This document shows, piece by piece, positions 23,771 to 35,000 of a stretch of 64,000 bases of DNA; the first letter of the stretch is position 1, and each line of letters starts with the position of its first letter. Under the pieces are notes generated by a model that did no database searches, was not told where the DNA came from, and worked only from the letters and a program-made list of their open reading frames with translations. Origin of the DNA: Epiperipatus broadwayi (taxonomy: Eukaryota > Onychophora > Udeonychophora > Euonychophora > Peripatidae); the NCBI GenBank assembly GCA_028023455.1, contig JAQFVV010012544.1, positions 372,001 to 436,000 of the forward strand, in the 5' to 3' direction. The position numbers and the translations under genes are program-made.

Positions 23771-24075
23771 CTTTGAGCATTCCATCATCAGATTTTCAAT
23801 TGGATGAACGGTTGAAGGGTTGGAGTGTGGAGTAGATTGAAGACTGTCCATTAAAGTATGAGGATTGGCTTTCTTAATATACATCTGAGCACTTATGGCA
23901 TATATGTGTAGCGATGGTAATCTGGACCAACTGATTATTGCTGGTTTAGCATGAAATACGTTTATTGGTGATTATTTATCTTTTCAACATATATGTGTTC
24001 AAGTGTATCAATGTTATGAAATAGAGTGGAGAGTGGTGGGTCGTGTAAAAATCTGCGCTCATATACCCTATATAT
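23771..24075 (+). mobile_element. Family B hammerhead repeat, monomer (B2)
   Basis: Co-linear with B1 (starts CTTTGAGCATTCCATCATC) and contains a hammerhead at 23,913-23,976. It ends CTGCGCTCATATACCCTATATATT, the subfamily terminus seen in the palindromic copy at 38,521. Its ribozyme has CTGATTA for CTGATGA and an intact GAAA. Confidence 0.7.
23913..23976 (+). ncRNA. Hammerhead ribozyme, family B (B2)
   Basis: Helix I is ACCAA with TTGGT plus GGTAATC with GATTATT across a TGG bulge. The core is CTGATTA, stem II TTGCT/AGCAT around GGTTT, then GAAA and a short helix III ending TA before TTGGT. The single core change (G8 to T) probably abolishes cleavage. Confidence 0.6.
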
Positions 24076-25315
24076 TTCAATTTTTTTAAATAACTTGTTA
24101 AAAAAATTATTTACAGATGGTGTAATTGTTACTTAATTGATTGTTTACAGTTTCTGTTTAGACATAGTTGCCTTAAAATTCTAGAATTATGTTATTAATA
24201 TCTATTTTTAGAAACATTTCCACTGGATACCAAAAAGTCCTTTCTTTTGATCAGTAAAATTAACTGGAATGTCTGATTATTAATTATATCAATCAAAATC
24301 AATCACACAATTTGCTTTATAATACCTGGTGAAGACTTCCACGCATACCTGTTTTAATCCACAAACCTATTCCTACTTATTCATCTAAAAGATTATTTCC
24401 TTTTATCTAATTTTATTTTATTAGATAAAAATATTCATTGTTAAACAGTAATATTTATTCAGATTTTCTTAACTACAAGCTTTCAGTGGTTTAAAGTTTC
24501 AACAGAGTATTGCAGAGTGGAAAAGTTTATCATGAAATTTTCAAGACTGGAATAGTTTACTTCTAAATCTGTGTTAATGCTAAAGTATAATAAATGATAT
24601 TAGCCATGTCATCTTTATTAATTTCAATTTTTATGCAATATTTAAATTGTTCTTTAGAAAAGATAATTTCTATGATATTTGAAAAGTCTTAAAAATATTT
24701 TGTTTTAATATTAAAGACATTTTTCTTATGAACTTTCTGCAATTTTTATAGTTAAAGTAAACTGAATATTTTATCGTATTTTAAATACATTCTCTTCAGG
24801 TATAATTTCATTGTTACATAAAATAAAGATTTTCAACCAGCAATTGTAGGACTTTGAGTGATAAATTATTTTATAAATATTATATTTTAAAACTATTATG
24901 TTTATTGACAAGGAAATAATTAAAGACTTTATTATGCCTTAGTTTTATCAATTAAATTTATATTGCTGAATGCTATGATAGAATATCAGTTCCTTAGAAG
25001 AAATTACATTTAAGTAAAAATATACAACTTAACTTTGGACTTATGAATGTTAGTCAGCATATCTTTAACAAAAGACTTTTAATTTGCTTAGTATGGATGA
25101 TTATTGTGAATCCTATATTTAAGTGAAGTATGAAATTTATTTATTAAATAATTATATTTACCAGACGTTTATTCTCTTCATTGATAAATATCATAATTGA
25201 CAATGGTGTAAAAAATAATTGTATTATTAGTGAATTAAATATAAAAAAAAGGAAATTATTATTTTCAATTTATTGATTCAAACTTCTTAAATATATTTTT
25301 TTTCAAGAATTTCAT
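24076..25315. other. AT-rich DNA, no gene seen
   Basis: No frame, RNA gene or repeat end was recognised in this stretch. Confidence 0.5.
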
Positions 25316-25328
25316 TATATAATTTATT

Positions 25329-25629
25329 AAACAGGCAAAACTCTCCATACAGTAGTGCTACACTGTGCCAACAAGAGTAATCAATGATGCCAGAAGGCTT
25401 GGGTATAAAATCCCCACCCAGTGCCTACTCATCCAATATCCCCAGACTAGTTTCTGGCTTGTGGCCTTTGTCAGTGAGGAGCCTTGGATCTGAGAGCATT
25501 GCACCTAGATTTTAGGACCTAATCCATTGATTACTCTGGTTGGCACAGGGTAGCACTACTGTATGGAGAGTTTTGCCTGTTTAATACATGTGCTAGCACA
25601 AGAGATGGTGATCATGTGATGTTTAGTCA
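25329..25629. mobile_element. Family A hammerhead repeat, compact palindrome (A4)
   Basis: Starts AAACAGGCAAAACTCTCC and, after the half-unit, returns through its complement GGAGAGTTTTGCCTGTTT to a further 45-nt tail (GCTAGCACAAGAGATGG, then GATCATGTGATG). The outer arms are about 65 bp and nearly perfect. Flanks TATATAATTTATT at 25,316-25,328 and 25,630-25,642 are an exact 13-bp direct repeat. The left arm carries a hammerhead on the minus strand. The motif TGGCACAGGGTAGC in the right arm resembles a Pol III A box, but no B box is clear. Confidence 0.85.
25431..25489 (-). ncRNA. Hammerhead ribozyme, family A (A4)
   Basis: On the minus strand: outer helix I ATCCAA/TTGGAT, internal loop, inner helix I TCCTCA/TGGGGA, core CTGACAA, stem II GGC/GCC around CACAA, GAAA, a palindromic helix III ACTAGT and cleavage triplet GTC. 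This is the type I layout. Core G8 is A here, so this copy is predicted inactive, while the equivalent base is G in copy A3. Confidence 0.75.
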
Positions 25630-25913
25630 TATATAATTTATTGCTATGCTCCTGAGGCATTAATTTGAAATTCACCCTTCAGCTTATCATCCTTCATTTT
25701 CCCAGAATTGCCCTTCATAATAATCATTCATAAATGATATGTGTTTTGAAATGAATGTTAAATTTGGTAATACAATTTTTTATGTCAAAAGTACAATGAC
25801 GATTCTTTTAGAAACTCACTTTTTATAATAATTGCTAATAAATGATAAAAGATGTGCTTCTGAAATAAGTAGTCAGTCATTTATATTGTGTTATATAATA
25901 TAATCAATGTTTA

Positions 25914-26418
25914 TTAAACAGGCAAATCTCCACATAGTAATGCCACCCTGTACCAACCAGAGTAATCAATGTATGCCAGAAGGCTTGTGCATAAAATCCC
26001 CATCTAGTGCCTACTCATCCAATATCCCCAGATGAGTTTCTGGCTTGTGACCTTTGTTAGTGAGAAGCTTTGGACCTGAAAGCACTGCACCTAGATCTTA
26101 GGATCTAATTCAATCCTCCAGCAGCCACCTTTTATCTCTACTTACCTACAAAACTATGAGAATGAAATTGAAAACACAATATTTTCAATCTAAGCTCAAT
26201 AGCTTATATAGTCATATGGGTCTGAATTCACAAGCCAGAAACTAGTCTAGGGATATTGGGTGAGTAGGCACTAGATTGAGATTTTATGCACAAACCTTCT
26301 GGCATCCATTGATTACTCTGGTTGTCACAGGGTGGCATTACTGTATGGAAAGTTTTGTCTGTTTAATAACAGTTATGTGCTAGCATAAGAGATGATGATC
26401 ATCTGATGTTTAGTGGTT
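25914..26418. mobile_element. Family A hammerhead repeat, long palindrome (A5)
   Basis: Left arm AAACAGGCAAATCTCC and right arm ending AAAGTTTTGTCTGTTT, plus the tail GTGCTAGCATAAGAGATG. Between the arms lie about 200 bp of unique middle (with CTAATTCAATCCTCC and AGTCATATGGG) shared with A3. Flanks TAATCAATGTTTA (25,901-25,913) and TAATCAATTTTTG (26,419-26,431) match at 11 of 13. Each arm keeps a hammerhead remnant: left, minus strand, 26,017-26,074 (CTAACAA core); right, plus strand, about 26,222-26,275 (CTGATGA box partly deleted, GAAACTAGTC intact). Confidence 0.8.
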
Positions 26419-26431
26419 TAATCAATTTTTG

Positions 26432-29400
26432 TTATATTTATTGTATTTATTCATTTTAATGGCTACTATACTTATATTAGTAACTTCAGTGTGTGCAAAT
26501 TTGTTATAGAATATTATTACAATATTGTATAAAGTCTGCAGGATATTCCATAACTCTTTTAGTGGCTGTATTATTGGTAGATATAATAAGAATTTTATTT
26601 TATTTTATTTTGGTAATGGATATATTTATTAATTTTAAATGTTCATTGTATTTGAAATGTTGTGTATTTTATTTCTGTACATTTTGGTATAATTTTATAT
26701 TTATTGTAACAGGTATTTATACTAAGATCTCAAAGTATTGTCTGAATATTAATATTTTAAATGCCTTATGCTTGATTTTTTTAAAGTTATTTTATGAATG
26801 TGGTTAAAATACTCGAACAGTATAGAAGCTGATGCATATTCATTTTTATTTAATTATTATCCCACAATTTCATATTTATTCATATTTTGCTTTGGCTATT
26901 TTAATATGTGTATCATTTTATTGATTTTATGCCCTATTTAATTGTTGTTTAAAGAGATAGTAGTATTAATCTCTCTCTTATTGATTATTTTTTATTGTCA
27001 GTATATTTTAAAGGAGAGTGTAACATATTAATCTCACTTTTAATCTCTATTACATCTTGCCAGTGAATGTATTGTTTGTTTATCTGATATTTAAGCATGT
27101 AATGCTTTATTGAGCCAAACTTTCTCAATTTCTGACTAGTGATAATATCCTACATTATTATTGCCCCATGTATAGATGCTTATTTTGAGTTCATGCCATC
27201 ATCCATTTTGTCTTTGCCTTCTTATTTCCTAGTGATGATTATATATATGATACACTCATTTTAAGCCATGTGGAGTGCATACCCATGAACTTATCACTGT
27301 AATTGATGTCTTTAAGGTACTGTGAAATGTCACCCTTACCATTATTTACACTCTTTGCTAATCTGAGTTTTAAATGTATACATCTTATAGTTTTGCCTAG
27401 ACAACACTTCAAGATGTTAAATCCATTAAAATAGTTAATATTTAAATTTTAATTGCATATGTGGCTTAGTAATATAATATACGTCTTCAGAATTCACTGC
27501 CAAACCAAGATTGGGAAGTTTATATTATAATTTAAGTGTTAAATATTTTTACCTAAGACTATATAATTGTATGATAGAGAATTCAGTATGAGAACTTATT
27601 ATAATTATTGAAGCTATGGAAAGATTTATTAACTATTGATTATCATTGATATTATTTCTAAATTAGTAAAATATAACTTTCTTTATATTATTTTAATTTT
27701 TTGTGGGAAATTTTATTTTGATAAAATTTTTGTGAGATAACAGCTTGATGTTCACTCCTTAATGTCATTAATGTTAATAAATGTTATTTTTATTATTAAT
27801 TTAAGTTTATTTGCATTTTTACCATCATCTGCATTCTTTCAGAAATCTAATGATCATATACTTATTTATTACACATTGAAAATAAATGATTACAAAGAAT
27901 TGACATAAAATTCACTGTAATTAAATTGCATTTCAGATGTTAAGAGAACATCAATGAGAAAAGTTATTTAATTTAATTAAAAATAATTGAAATTATTTAA
28001 CTATTTGGTATAAGATCAGTTTGGCTAATTTTATTTATGTGGAAGATCACTTTGCTTTATTTGCAAGATCATATGATTTTATGTATCATCAATTTAAGAT
28101 GATAAAATTGTTTCTTTTAAAAGGTTAAAAGCAAACCTCTTTTGTATATTTTGGTAGTCATAAAATATCTTATCCATGCATGATGTCATGACTGCTACTG
28201 TAGTGTATTATCATTAGTTTAAATTAAGATCATATTTAATTTAAATTTTAAATTTATAAATGTAATTTATTGAGACATTATTGTAAGGGACAGAGTTGGT
28301 CGTATTGTTATTATGCTCTACCAGGATTACATTCTTTGTTAGGTTTAAAAATGAACACTAAACAAAACTATAAATTACAAAATTATCCATCATATTAGAA
28401 TCCTCAGATATATTTTATTTATAAGATTATTTATATAAGAATTGTTACATCTAAGAACAAATCATTATTTTAAGAAAAAGGTGTGGCAAAACATAAAAAA
28501 TGCACATATTCATTTAATAAAACATAATCCTGATGTTATATGTGATCATTTTGTAAAGATTATCATGAGAATTGTAAGATGTAGTTGCATTTTTGAGAAT
28601 GTGTTGTGAGATTTAAAGTAACCTAACCCATTTCTGCCATGTGCTTTATATATTAAGAATCACATTATATTCTAAAAGTCAGAGTATGAGAAGTATCCTC
28701 TTTTTATTTTGCTGTATTATTGCATTTGTCTTATTATTAACACTTATGTTTGTTCTTTACCCATTTAAGGCTTTTATTATTATGGCATATCTGGATTCAA
28801 ACCTGAGCTTAAAGTATATAGTATTATTATTAGTATGATTTGACTAAACATACTTTGGAGCTAGTAGTGATATTATCACTAGCGACTCTTTACAATTGAT
28901 TTGCCCAATATATTAATTGTTTGACTATCGATTGGTTTAGGGGTTCCAGTCGATTATTGCATGTTGTTTTTTCAAGCATTGTGAGTATTATTAGTTAATG
29001 CTTTTAAATTTCTTTAGGTTACAATATTTATATATTTGAGAAAGAAGAAGCTCTGAAGAAAGCACTTATTATTGTATTGAAATGTCAGCTATTTACCTAT
29101 TATATTTTTATTACATGGAAGCTCCCGAAAATAATACTATGAATTCATATATATATGTACACACTAGCGTATAGTGATAAATTTTAAATTTATAAGATTT
29201 TTTTATTTTAACTTCAAAGTGAGATTGATTTCATTTGCATTTACATGAACTAGTTTATTTTCCAATAATAAAATTAACTGACTGGAAAAATCAAGCTGTT
29301 GACTTTTTAACTCTAAAATTACTGCATAGTATAGTTAGCCATTTTAAATATTATTTTCAATTGTCAGACAAAGGCAAAATTGATTAAATGCAAATTTTAT

Positions 29401-29739
29401 TATTTTATTTTAAGTTATCAAAATCGGTTTATACTATCGAGTATTGATTGTAGTTTATGTAAGTAGTGATTAATCGTGATGTTTAAGTTTCCAAAAATAG
29501 CAAAGCATTCATTAAAAAATTAAAATTCGATGCAATTAATAAGTTTAATTCTTACAAATTAGCATCACATAAAATATTTATGAGTTGCTTATCAATTGCT
29601 TATTAGCGTTTAAACGCTAATAATTGAACATGACATCATTAAATATTATTACAAGATTAAATACAAAACTTTTGCTATATATATATATTGGTTGTTTTGA
29701 TTATTGATATTAATATACTAATGATAAAATTATTCATAT
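26432..29739. other. AT-rich DNA, no gene seen
   Basis: The frames at 26,493-26,807 and 28,641-28,838 are hydrophobic, AT-driven and without domain signatures, and I do not support them as genes. The stretch near 28,260-28,330 is slightly less AT-rich but unrecognised. Confidence 0.5.
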
Positions 29740-29760
29740 ATATATATTAAATGTTTTATA

Positions 29761-30052
29761 TTCATTTAAATATAATATTTAAATTGAAGTATATTGTCTA
29801 TACTGAATATAATGTAATTAGAAGGAATTTGAACTCAGGCGTTTAAATTCCCTATAACTATCCACTCCATCTTATACAACCTATACATGCGACTGCATAC
29901 GTAGTTTCCCACAACGATCCATTTCATCTTATACAATCTGTATATGTGACTACATACACAGTTCTTTATAGCTACCCACTCCATCTTATACAACCAAATG
30001 TGGAGTGGATGGCAGTAGGAGGTTTGAAAGTCTGAGTTCAAATCCCTTCATT
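29761..30052. mobile_element. Family B derivative with internal tandem repeat, no ribozyme (B8)
   Basis: Ends are GGAATTTGAACTC on the left and GAGTTCAAATCCC on the right, the B-box-like inverted termini of family B. Inside are nearly three tandem copies (about 60 bp each, words CCACTCCATCTTATACAA) of the segment next to the terminus, then the inverted GTGGAGTGGATGG. A 21-bp AT-rich direct repeat (29,740-29,760 and 30,053-30,073, ending TTAAATGTTTTAT) flanks the unit. The hammerhead part is missing. The minus-strand frame here is the tandem repeat read as codons. Confidence 0.7.
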
Positions 30053-30073
30053 TATATATATTAAATGTTTTAT

Positions 30074-31890
30074 CATCGATCAAATCTTTTTGAACATCAT
30101 TTTTAATAAACAGGTCAAGTTATATATAAAAGAATAGTTTTTATCCATATTAAATATTGCTTATTATTGTACCTTTCTGAATGGGTTAATATTTCATCAT
30201 GGCATTACACATAAAATTATCATTACATTAGTTGGGGTTATTATTAATAGATCAGTCATTTAAAACTTAAGCCATATTTTACATTGCTTACTCATAATAG
30301 CATTGAAAATCTTGTATTTTTCCTTTGTCATGCTTATTATCCAGAGATTCCAGATGTTCTTCAATAACTTGTCCCAGAATGAGGTTTGGTTGCACCGACC
30401 TCCTCAGGATAACATTAGATTGTTGAGGCTCTACATGAAATAATGTTGGCAAACCTGGACCATGGCATCCTTACCAATTTCTCCAAACACCACTCTGTCA
30501 TAAATACAAGTAAACTTTCATAAATAATGAAGCCTCTCAGTCCCAGAACGGACTCGAATTCCATTTGACACTATCATTTTAGTCAGCACCACAACTTCTC
30601 TTTATTATATGTATGTCCCATATTATCTATAAGTTGTGATGCAGTGACCTTTGTAAACCATTCTCTTTAATTATTTTAAATATTTTAGAAGTGTCATAGT
30701 AAAGCTTATTTAAGCTATTCACCCTCTCATTTGGACAGGTCTAAATGCACTCATGGACAATAGAGTTGTTAAACTGAACCGTTAAGCCAACTACACAAAT
30801 GAATGCTAACTCCTATCAGATAATTAATAAATATAATGTTAATAAATAGTTTCCTAATATATCACATTACTTAATTGTTGCATCAAAGTGTAAGCCTTCC
30901 TTCAGAGGTTATTTCATAAATGTTTCACCTATGTAATCATAAATGACTGATCATTTGTAGTTCTCATTAGCATATTAAGCCACATTTCCATAAACATGTC
31001 ATTTACCACTTATATATGTAAATAACCACTTACATATTGTTTTATGTCAGTGAATCTGCACCTGTAGTGTATTGTAAAATCATGCCATTCTGTCTATACA
31101 CAAATTAGTAGCTGTGTGAAATCTGTGCTATGTTAAATTATGTAAATAAACTTGTTTATGATCATTAAATTGTTATATATTAATAATTAATCATGCATCC
31201 ATATCCTCATTGAATCTCACTTATTAGTATTTTAATAACAGTACTTTTTAGAAGTTATAACCAATTATTTAAAGTAATATTTATGCTGGGTTTGTATTTT
31301 GTTCTTGTTCATTGTGGATGGATGCTATATTATAAGTCATGCTTTCCTTATTGTGCTAGCCATTTGCAATTTATTTAAATTATAATTTTTTTACACTTAA
31401 GGTATCTGTTTGAGTTCGGATATGATAGTCTTTATTTAAAATAATTACCCTGGAGATCTCATGTCTCTCTGCTGTGTCTATGGGATTGGAATGAATAAAA
31501 TTTTATCTATTATCATCAGAAGTGTTGTTCATAATATTATAGTTTTAGAGAAGGGAAAATAGGGCAGAATCCATGATTGCTCCTGATCTGTGTATCTTGA
31601 GAATGAGTGGATTTAGGGTACTTTTGCCTAGATTCTAAATCTTGTTAGATGAGCATCCAATTCTGTCCAGTAGAATTTGTCCATCTTGGTTACCTTAAGA
31701 CATCAAAGAAACATCAAAGATCTTATTTTCAATTAACAGCGAGCCTTTTTTTTCAGCCAGAAGTGTAGTGCAACTGTTTTGAAATTTTACAGATTTTAAA
31801 TACAATAATAAGCATTGTAATCTAAAACAATCATGCCAAGATCTTGTTGAATTAAAACCAGCTTCATCATAAATACTGGTGTTAAAAACA
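30074..31890. other. AT-rich DNA with a less AT-rich unknown segment at 30.34-30.80 kb
   Basis: The segment at 30,340-30,800 has balanced composition, a B-box-like ATTCGAGTCC on the minus strand near 30,550 and a CTGAGGA word on the minus strand at 30,401-30,407. It may be an old tRNA-derived repeat. The rest shows nothing recognisable. Confidence 0.35.
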
Positions 31891-31905
31891 TTTTTATTTA
31901 ATTAA

Positions 31906-32084
31906 AGGGGATTTGAACCCACACTTTTAAGTTCCCTACAGTTATCCACTCTATTGAATATAACCAATACACATGACCACATATATGTGAAAAGGGTAAA
32001 TGAACTCCAACATACATATTTTATGCTAAACCAACACTCATCAGTTGATCTGGATCATCATCTCCTAAACATATATATATATAT
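31906..32084 (-). mobile_element. Family B hammerhead repeat, left piece of a split copy (B4)
   Basis: On the minus strand this piece runs from a (TA)n break through a hammerhead (32,007-32,061) and a tRNA-like segment to GTGGGTTCAAATCCCC at its end (B box GGTTCAAATCC). Its missing 5' part is found 5.2 kb away at 37,389-37,500, so the copy was interrupted by the insertion at 32,085-37,312. The ribozyme keeps CTGATGA and a full stem II (GTGTT/AGCAT with wobble pairs), but the GAAA box reads AAAA. Confidence 0.75.
32007..32061 (-). ncRNA. Hammerhead ribozyme, family B (B4)
   Basis: CTGATGA lies at 32,038-32,044 on the minus strand, followed by stem II GTGTT around GGTTT with AGCAT, then AAAA where GAAA is expected and ATGTATGTTGG. 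The G-to-A change could be CpG decay of an original CGAAA. Confidence 0.6.
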
Positions 32085-35000
32085 TGTAACCCCTCATCAC
32101 CAACACATTACCTAACCACAAATACCCACGGGCACCAATTCTATGAATCATAGAATAAACTATTGATCTAATTTTACCTTAAAACTATTAATGAGGCTCT
32201 TAAATGAAGTTTTACCTTAGCTTAGCTCAGTTGAGGGATACAGAGATCTATGAGGTGTGAAACGTATATTAGATGTGGGAGGAAATATTATGATTAATAG
32301 GAAACAAAACATCTATTAAATTCTAAAATAAATAAGAATCAAATTGGTAAAATTCTACCATCTAAATTAACAAGTTATAGTATATACTTCACCTCCTCCT
32401 ATCATTCACATGCATTAAACAACCTCTACTATATTAGAAAATTAAATTAATAAATAAAATGTAACGTTTAGTAACTATACTGTATAGCAAGTTCGAACTA
32501 AATATAAAATAAACTGAACATTACTGAACTTTTAATTATATAATAATCTAAACTAGTAAACTGAATTTAATATTTAATCTGAATTAACGTTTGAATCTCT
32601 CAGGGAATTAATTTATTGCATAGCTTAACTTTAAATCTCTAATTCTCAACAACTACTATTTACTATTATAAAAGTAATGATACAAATTAAGCAATACCCT
32701 AATAAAATAATGGTCATTAGATAATGAAAGTAATAGGGTACATTTTGATTTCAATTCCTCTTCTAAACAATAACTGAATGACAAAACTTTTAGAGAATTA
32801 GTAAATAATTAACATTTCATACAGTGTTTGGATCAAGGAAATCAACATCATCATATCTGGACATTTTCATTATTAAATTAAATGAAAAGTGCAATCATAT
32901 CATATTAGATAAAATAAATATGTGTGCATGTGTGAAAATATGAAATATGTCAAAGAAGTATTATGAACACAACTTTGAATAATAAAACATTTATTTACAA
33001 AATAGTTAAGCAAACATTTAGTTTTTTTTTTATAATTTGTGCAGGTACAGGTTCTAGATGTATTTAACATCAATAGTTGAAAAGTTTACATGAGAGCAGA
33101 TAACATAAGATAAATTTCTATCTTCTGTTCTAACACATCCCATCTATCAAGGCATTCTGATAGACTAATGGAAAACACATTCTATTTTCAGTGCTACAAT
33201 AATACACCAAAATTAACTCCTTACATTTTTATTGCAAAATGGTTCAATTTATCAGTCAATTCTGATAGACATAGTCTTGCATTGGTGGTCGAGAGGTCAG
33301 CGCGACTGCCTTGCACTTGCCGGCAGTTGCCCGGGTTGCGGGTTCGCGTCCTGGCTGATGCTATGACACTTAAAAAAAAAAATTCTGATAGATATATGTT
33401 GCTGAGACAATATAATCCTACACTTCAGATAATAAAATACAAAATTTTACTTTGTATTTACATCTTGTTTTAGCACTCTTAAGCTATCAATTAAGTTGAT
33501 AGGTTCATGAGAAATAAAATACTGTTAAATATTTACACTAAATTATATGATAAAACTAAAATTTTTGGCATTTTACTTCAAATGCACATTAACTAAAATA
33601 AGAGGGGGGTTGAATCTAAGAATAAGTATAAAATAAGAATTGAAATACATACTTTGCAAAATTGAAATACATAATTCTATTAATTAGCTATACTTTGTAC
33701 TTTACAAAATAGAAATAAATAATTCTATGAATTAACTATATTTTGTCTTTACAAAATAGAAACAAATAATTGTATTAATTAATTATACTTTGTCCTCTTT
33801 TGCTTGCTCACTCAAATGATGATTAAATATTATGAAAATTGATGATATGAAATTTAAATGATAATATAAAATGATTTGAAATAATAATTGAAGTTATGCA
33901 TTAATGATGGATTTTTCCATATCTTTTAAATTAATACTTTATGCATGTGTTTGAATTATGCTGTCTGTCATAAAATAAATAATTAACATTAATCAATCCA
34001 ATCAGTTTACTTATGAACTTGTAATAAAATCATAATATGGATGATGACAATGGCCAATCAAGCTTTAACACTAATTTTACTACAGCTGTTTTGTGAGAAA
34101 ATCAATTATGCTTTTATTTTCCTTTTTTATCAACAAATTATATGGCACTTGGCTATGAGTAAAAGATGAAAACATTCCATAAGGCACATGGGGATAAAAG
34201 ATTTTCACAATTCTAATCATATAAATAACAATACAATAACTCCCAAGTCTAACTTCTGAGACTAAAAATAAACTGGTGGGAACAAATTCTCATCACCAAA
34301 ATGAGGGAGATACAATATTTGGCTTCTTAGACTCTAATTCATAAAATACAACTATCAGAACTGGAGGATTCAATCTACTCCTAACAAATACTTCAATGAA
34401 AAAAGGGAGAGTTTACTCTATCCATACAATATACTATGTAATCTACCCATGCCAAATATTCAAATGACTAAAAGGGGAGAGATTACTCAATCCCATAAGA
34501 TACTATATAACATAACTAAATTCATTCTACATAGCCACTAAATACTTTTCTATCCAAGCATAATAAAGAACAATAAATTCCTACTTAAGTACATTTCTAA
34601 TCTTTCATTTTCAATTGGCCCATTCTCACCCTCCGAAACCGATGGCCTTATATCATCTTTACTTTCAATTCAAACATTATTATAGTTGGATTTAATAATA
34701 GACACACATATATAAGCATAATAACACAGACAAGTTCAAATCCCAGTAGGTAAAGAACTACTGTAAAAATATCAAGTAATAGCTGTAAAAGCAATAATGA
34801 ATAAATATTTCATATCTGATAAAGATAATATTTATAATTTGAAAATATACTAATTACTGTTGAAAAGCAAGACAAAAATAATTTCTATTGGCAAGGTAAG
34901 ACAAAATAATCTTTTTATAGTGCATTTGCATTAGCACAAAAAGTAAAAGTTTGGTTTAAGATAAATGACAAAATCTTAAAATTCTAGGTTAAAAAATTAT

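Noticed and set aside
25329-26418. Family A as an ordinary MITE of a cut-and-paste transposon
   Set aside because: The one-sided tail, 13-bp duplications and hammerhead fold are not expected for a MITE.
22965-29030. A third TGTGAC...GTTACA insertion from about 22,973 to 29,025
   Set aside because: The inner bases next to the ends do not mirror each other and the right flank is only loosely TA-rich; chance is likely.
30361-30420. Hammerhead-like word on the minus strand (CTGAGGA, then a GGT/ACC stem and AAAC)
   Set aside because: The GAAA box lacks its G, no acceptable cleavage triplet is present and helix I does not pair well.
33168-33473. A 101-residue plus-strand protein
   Set aside because: Its only unusual part is the GC-rich SINE at 33,270-33,380.
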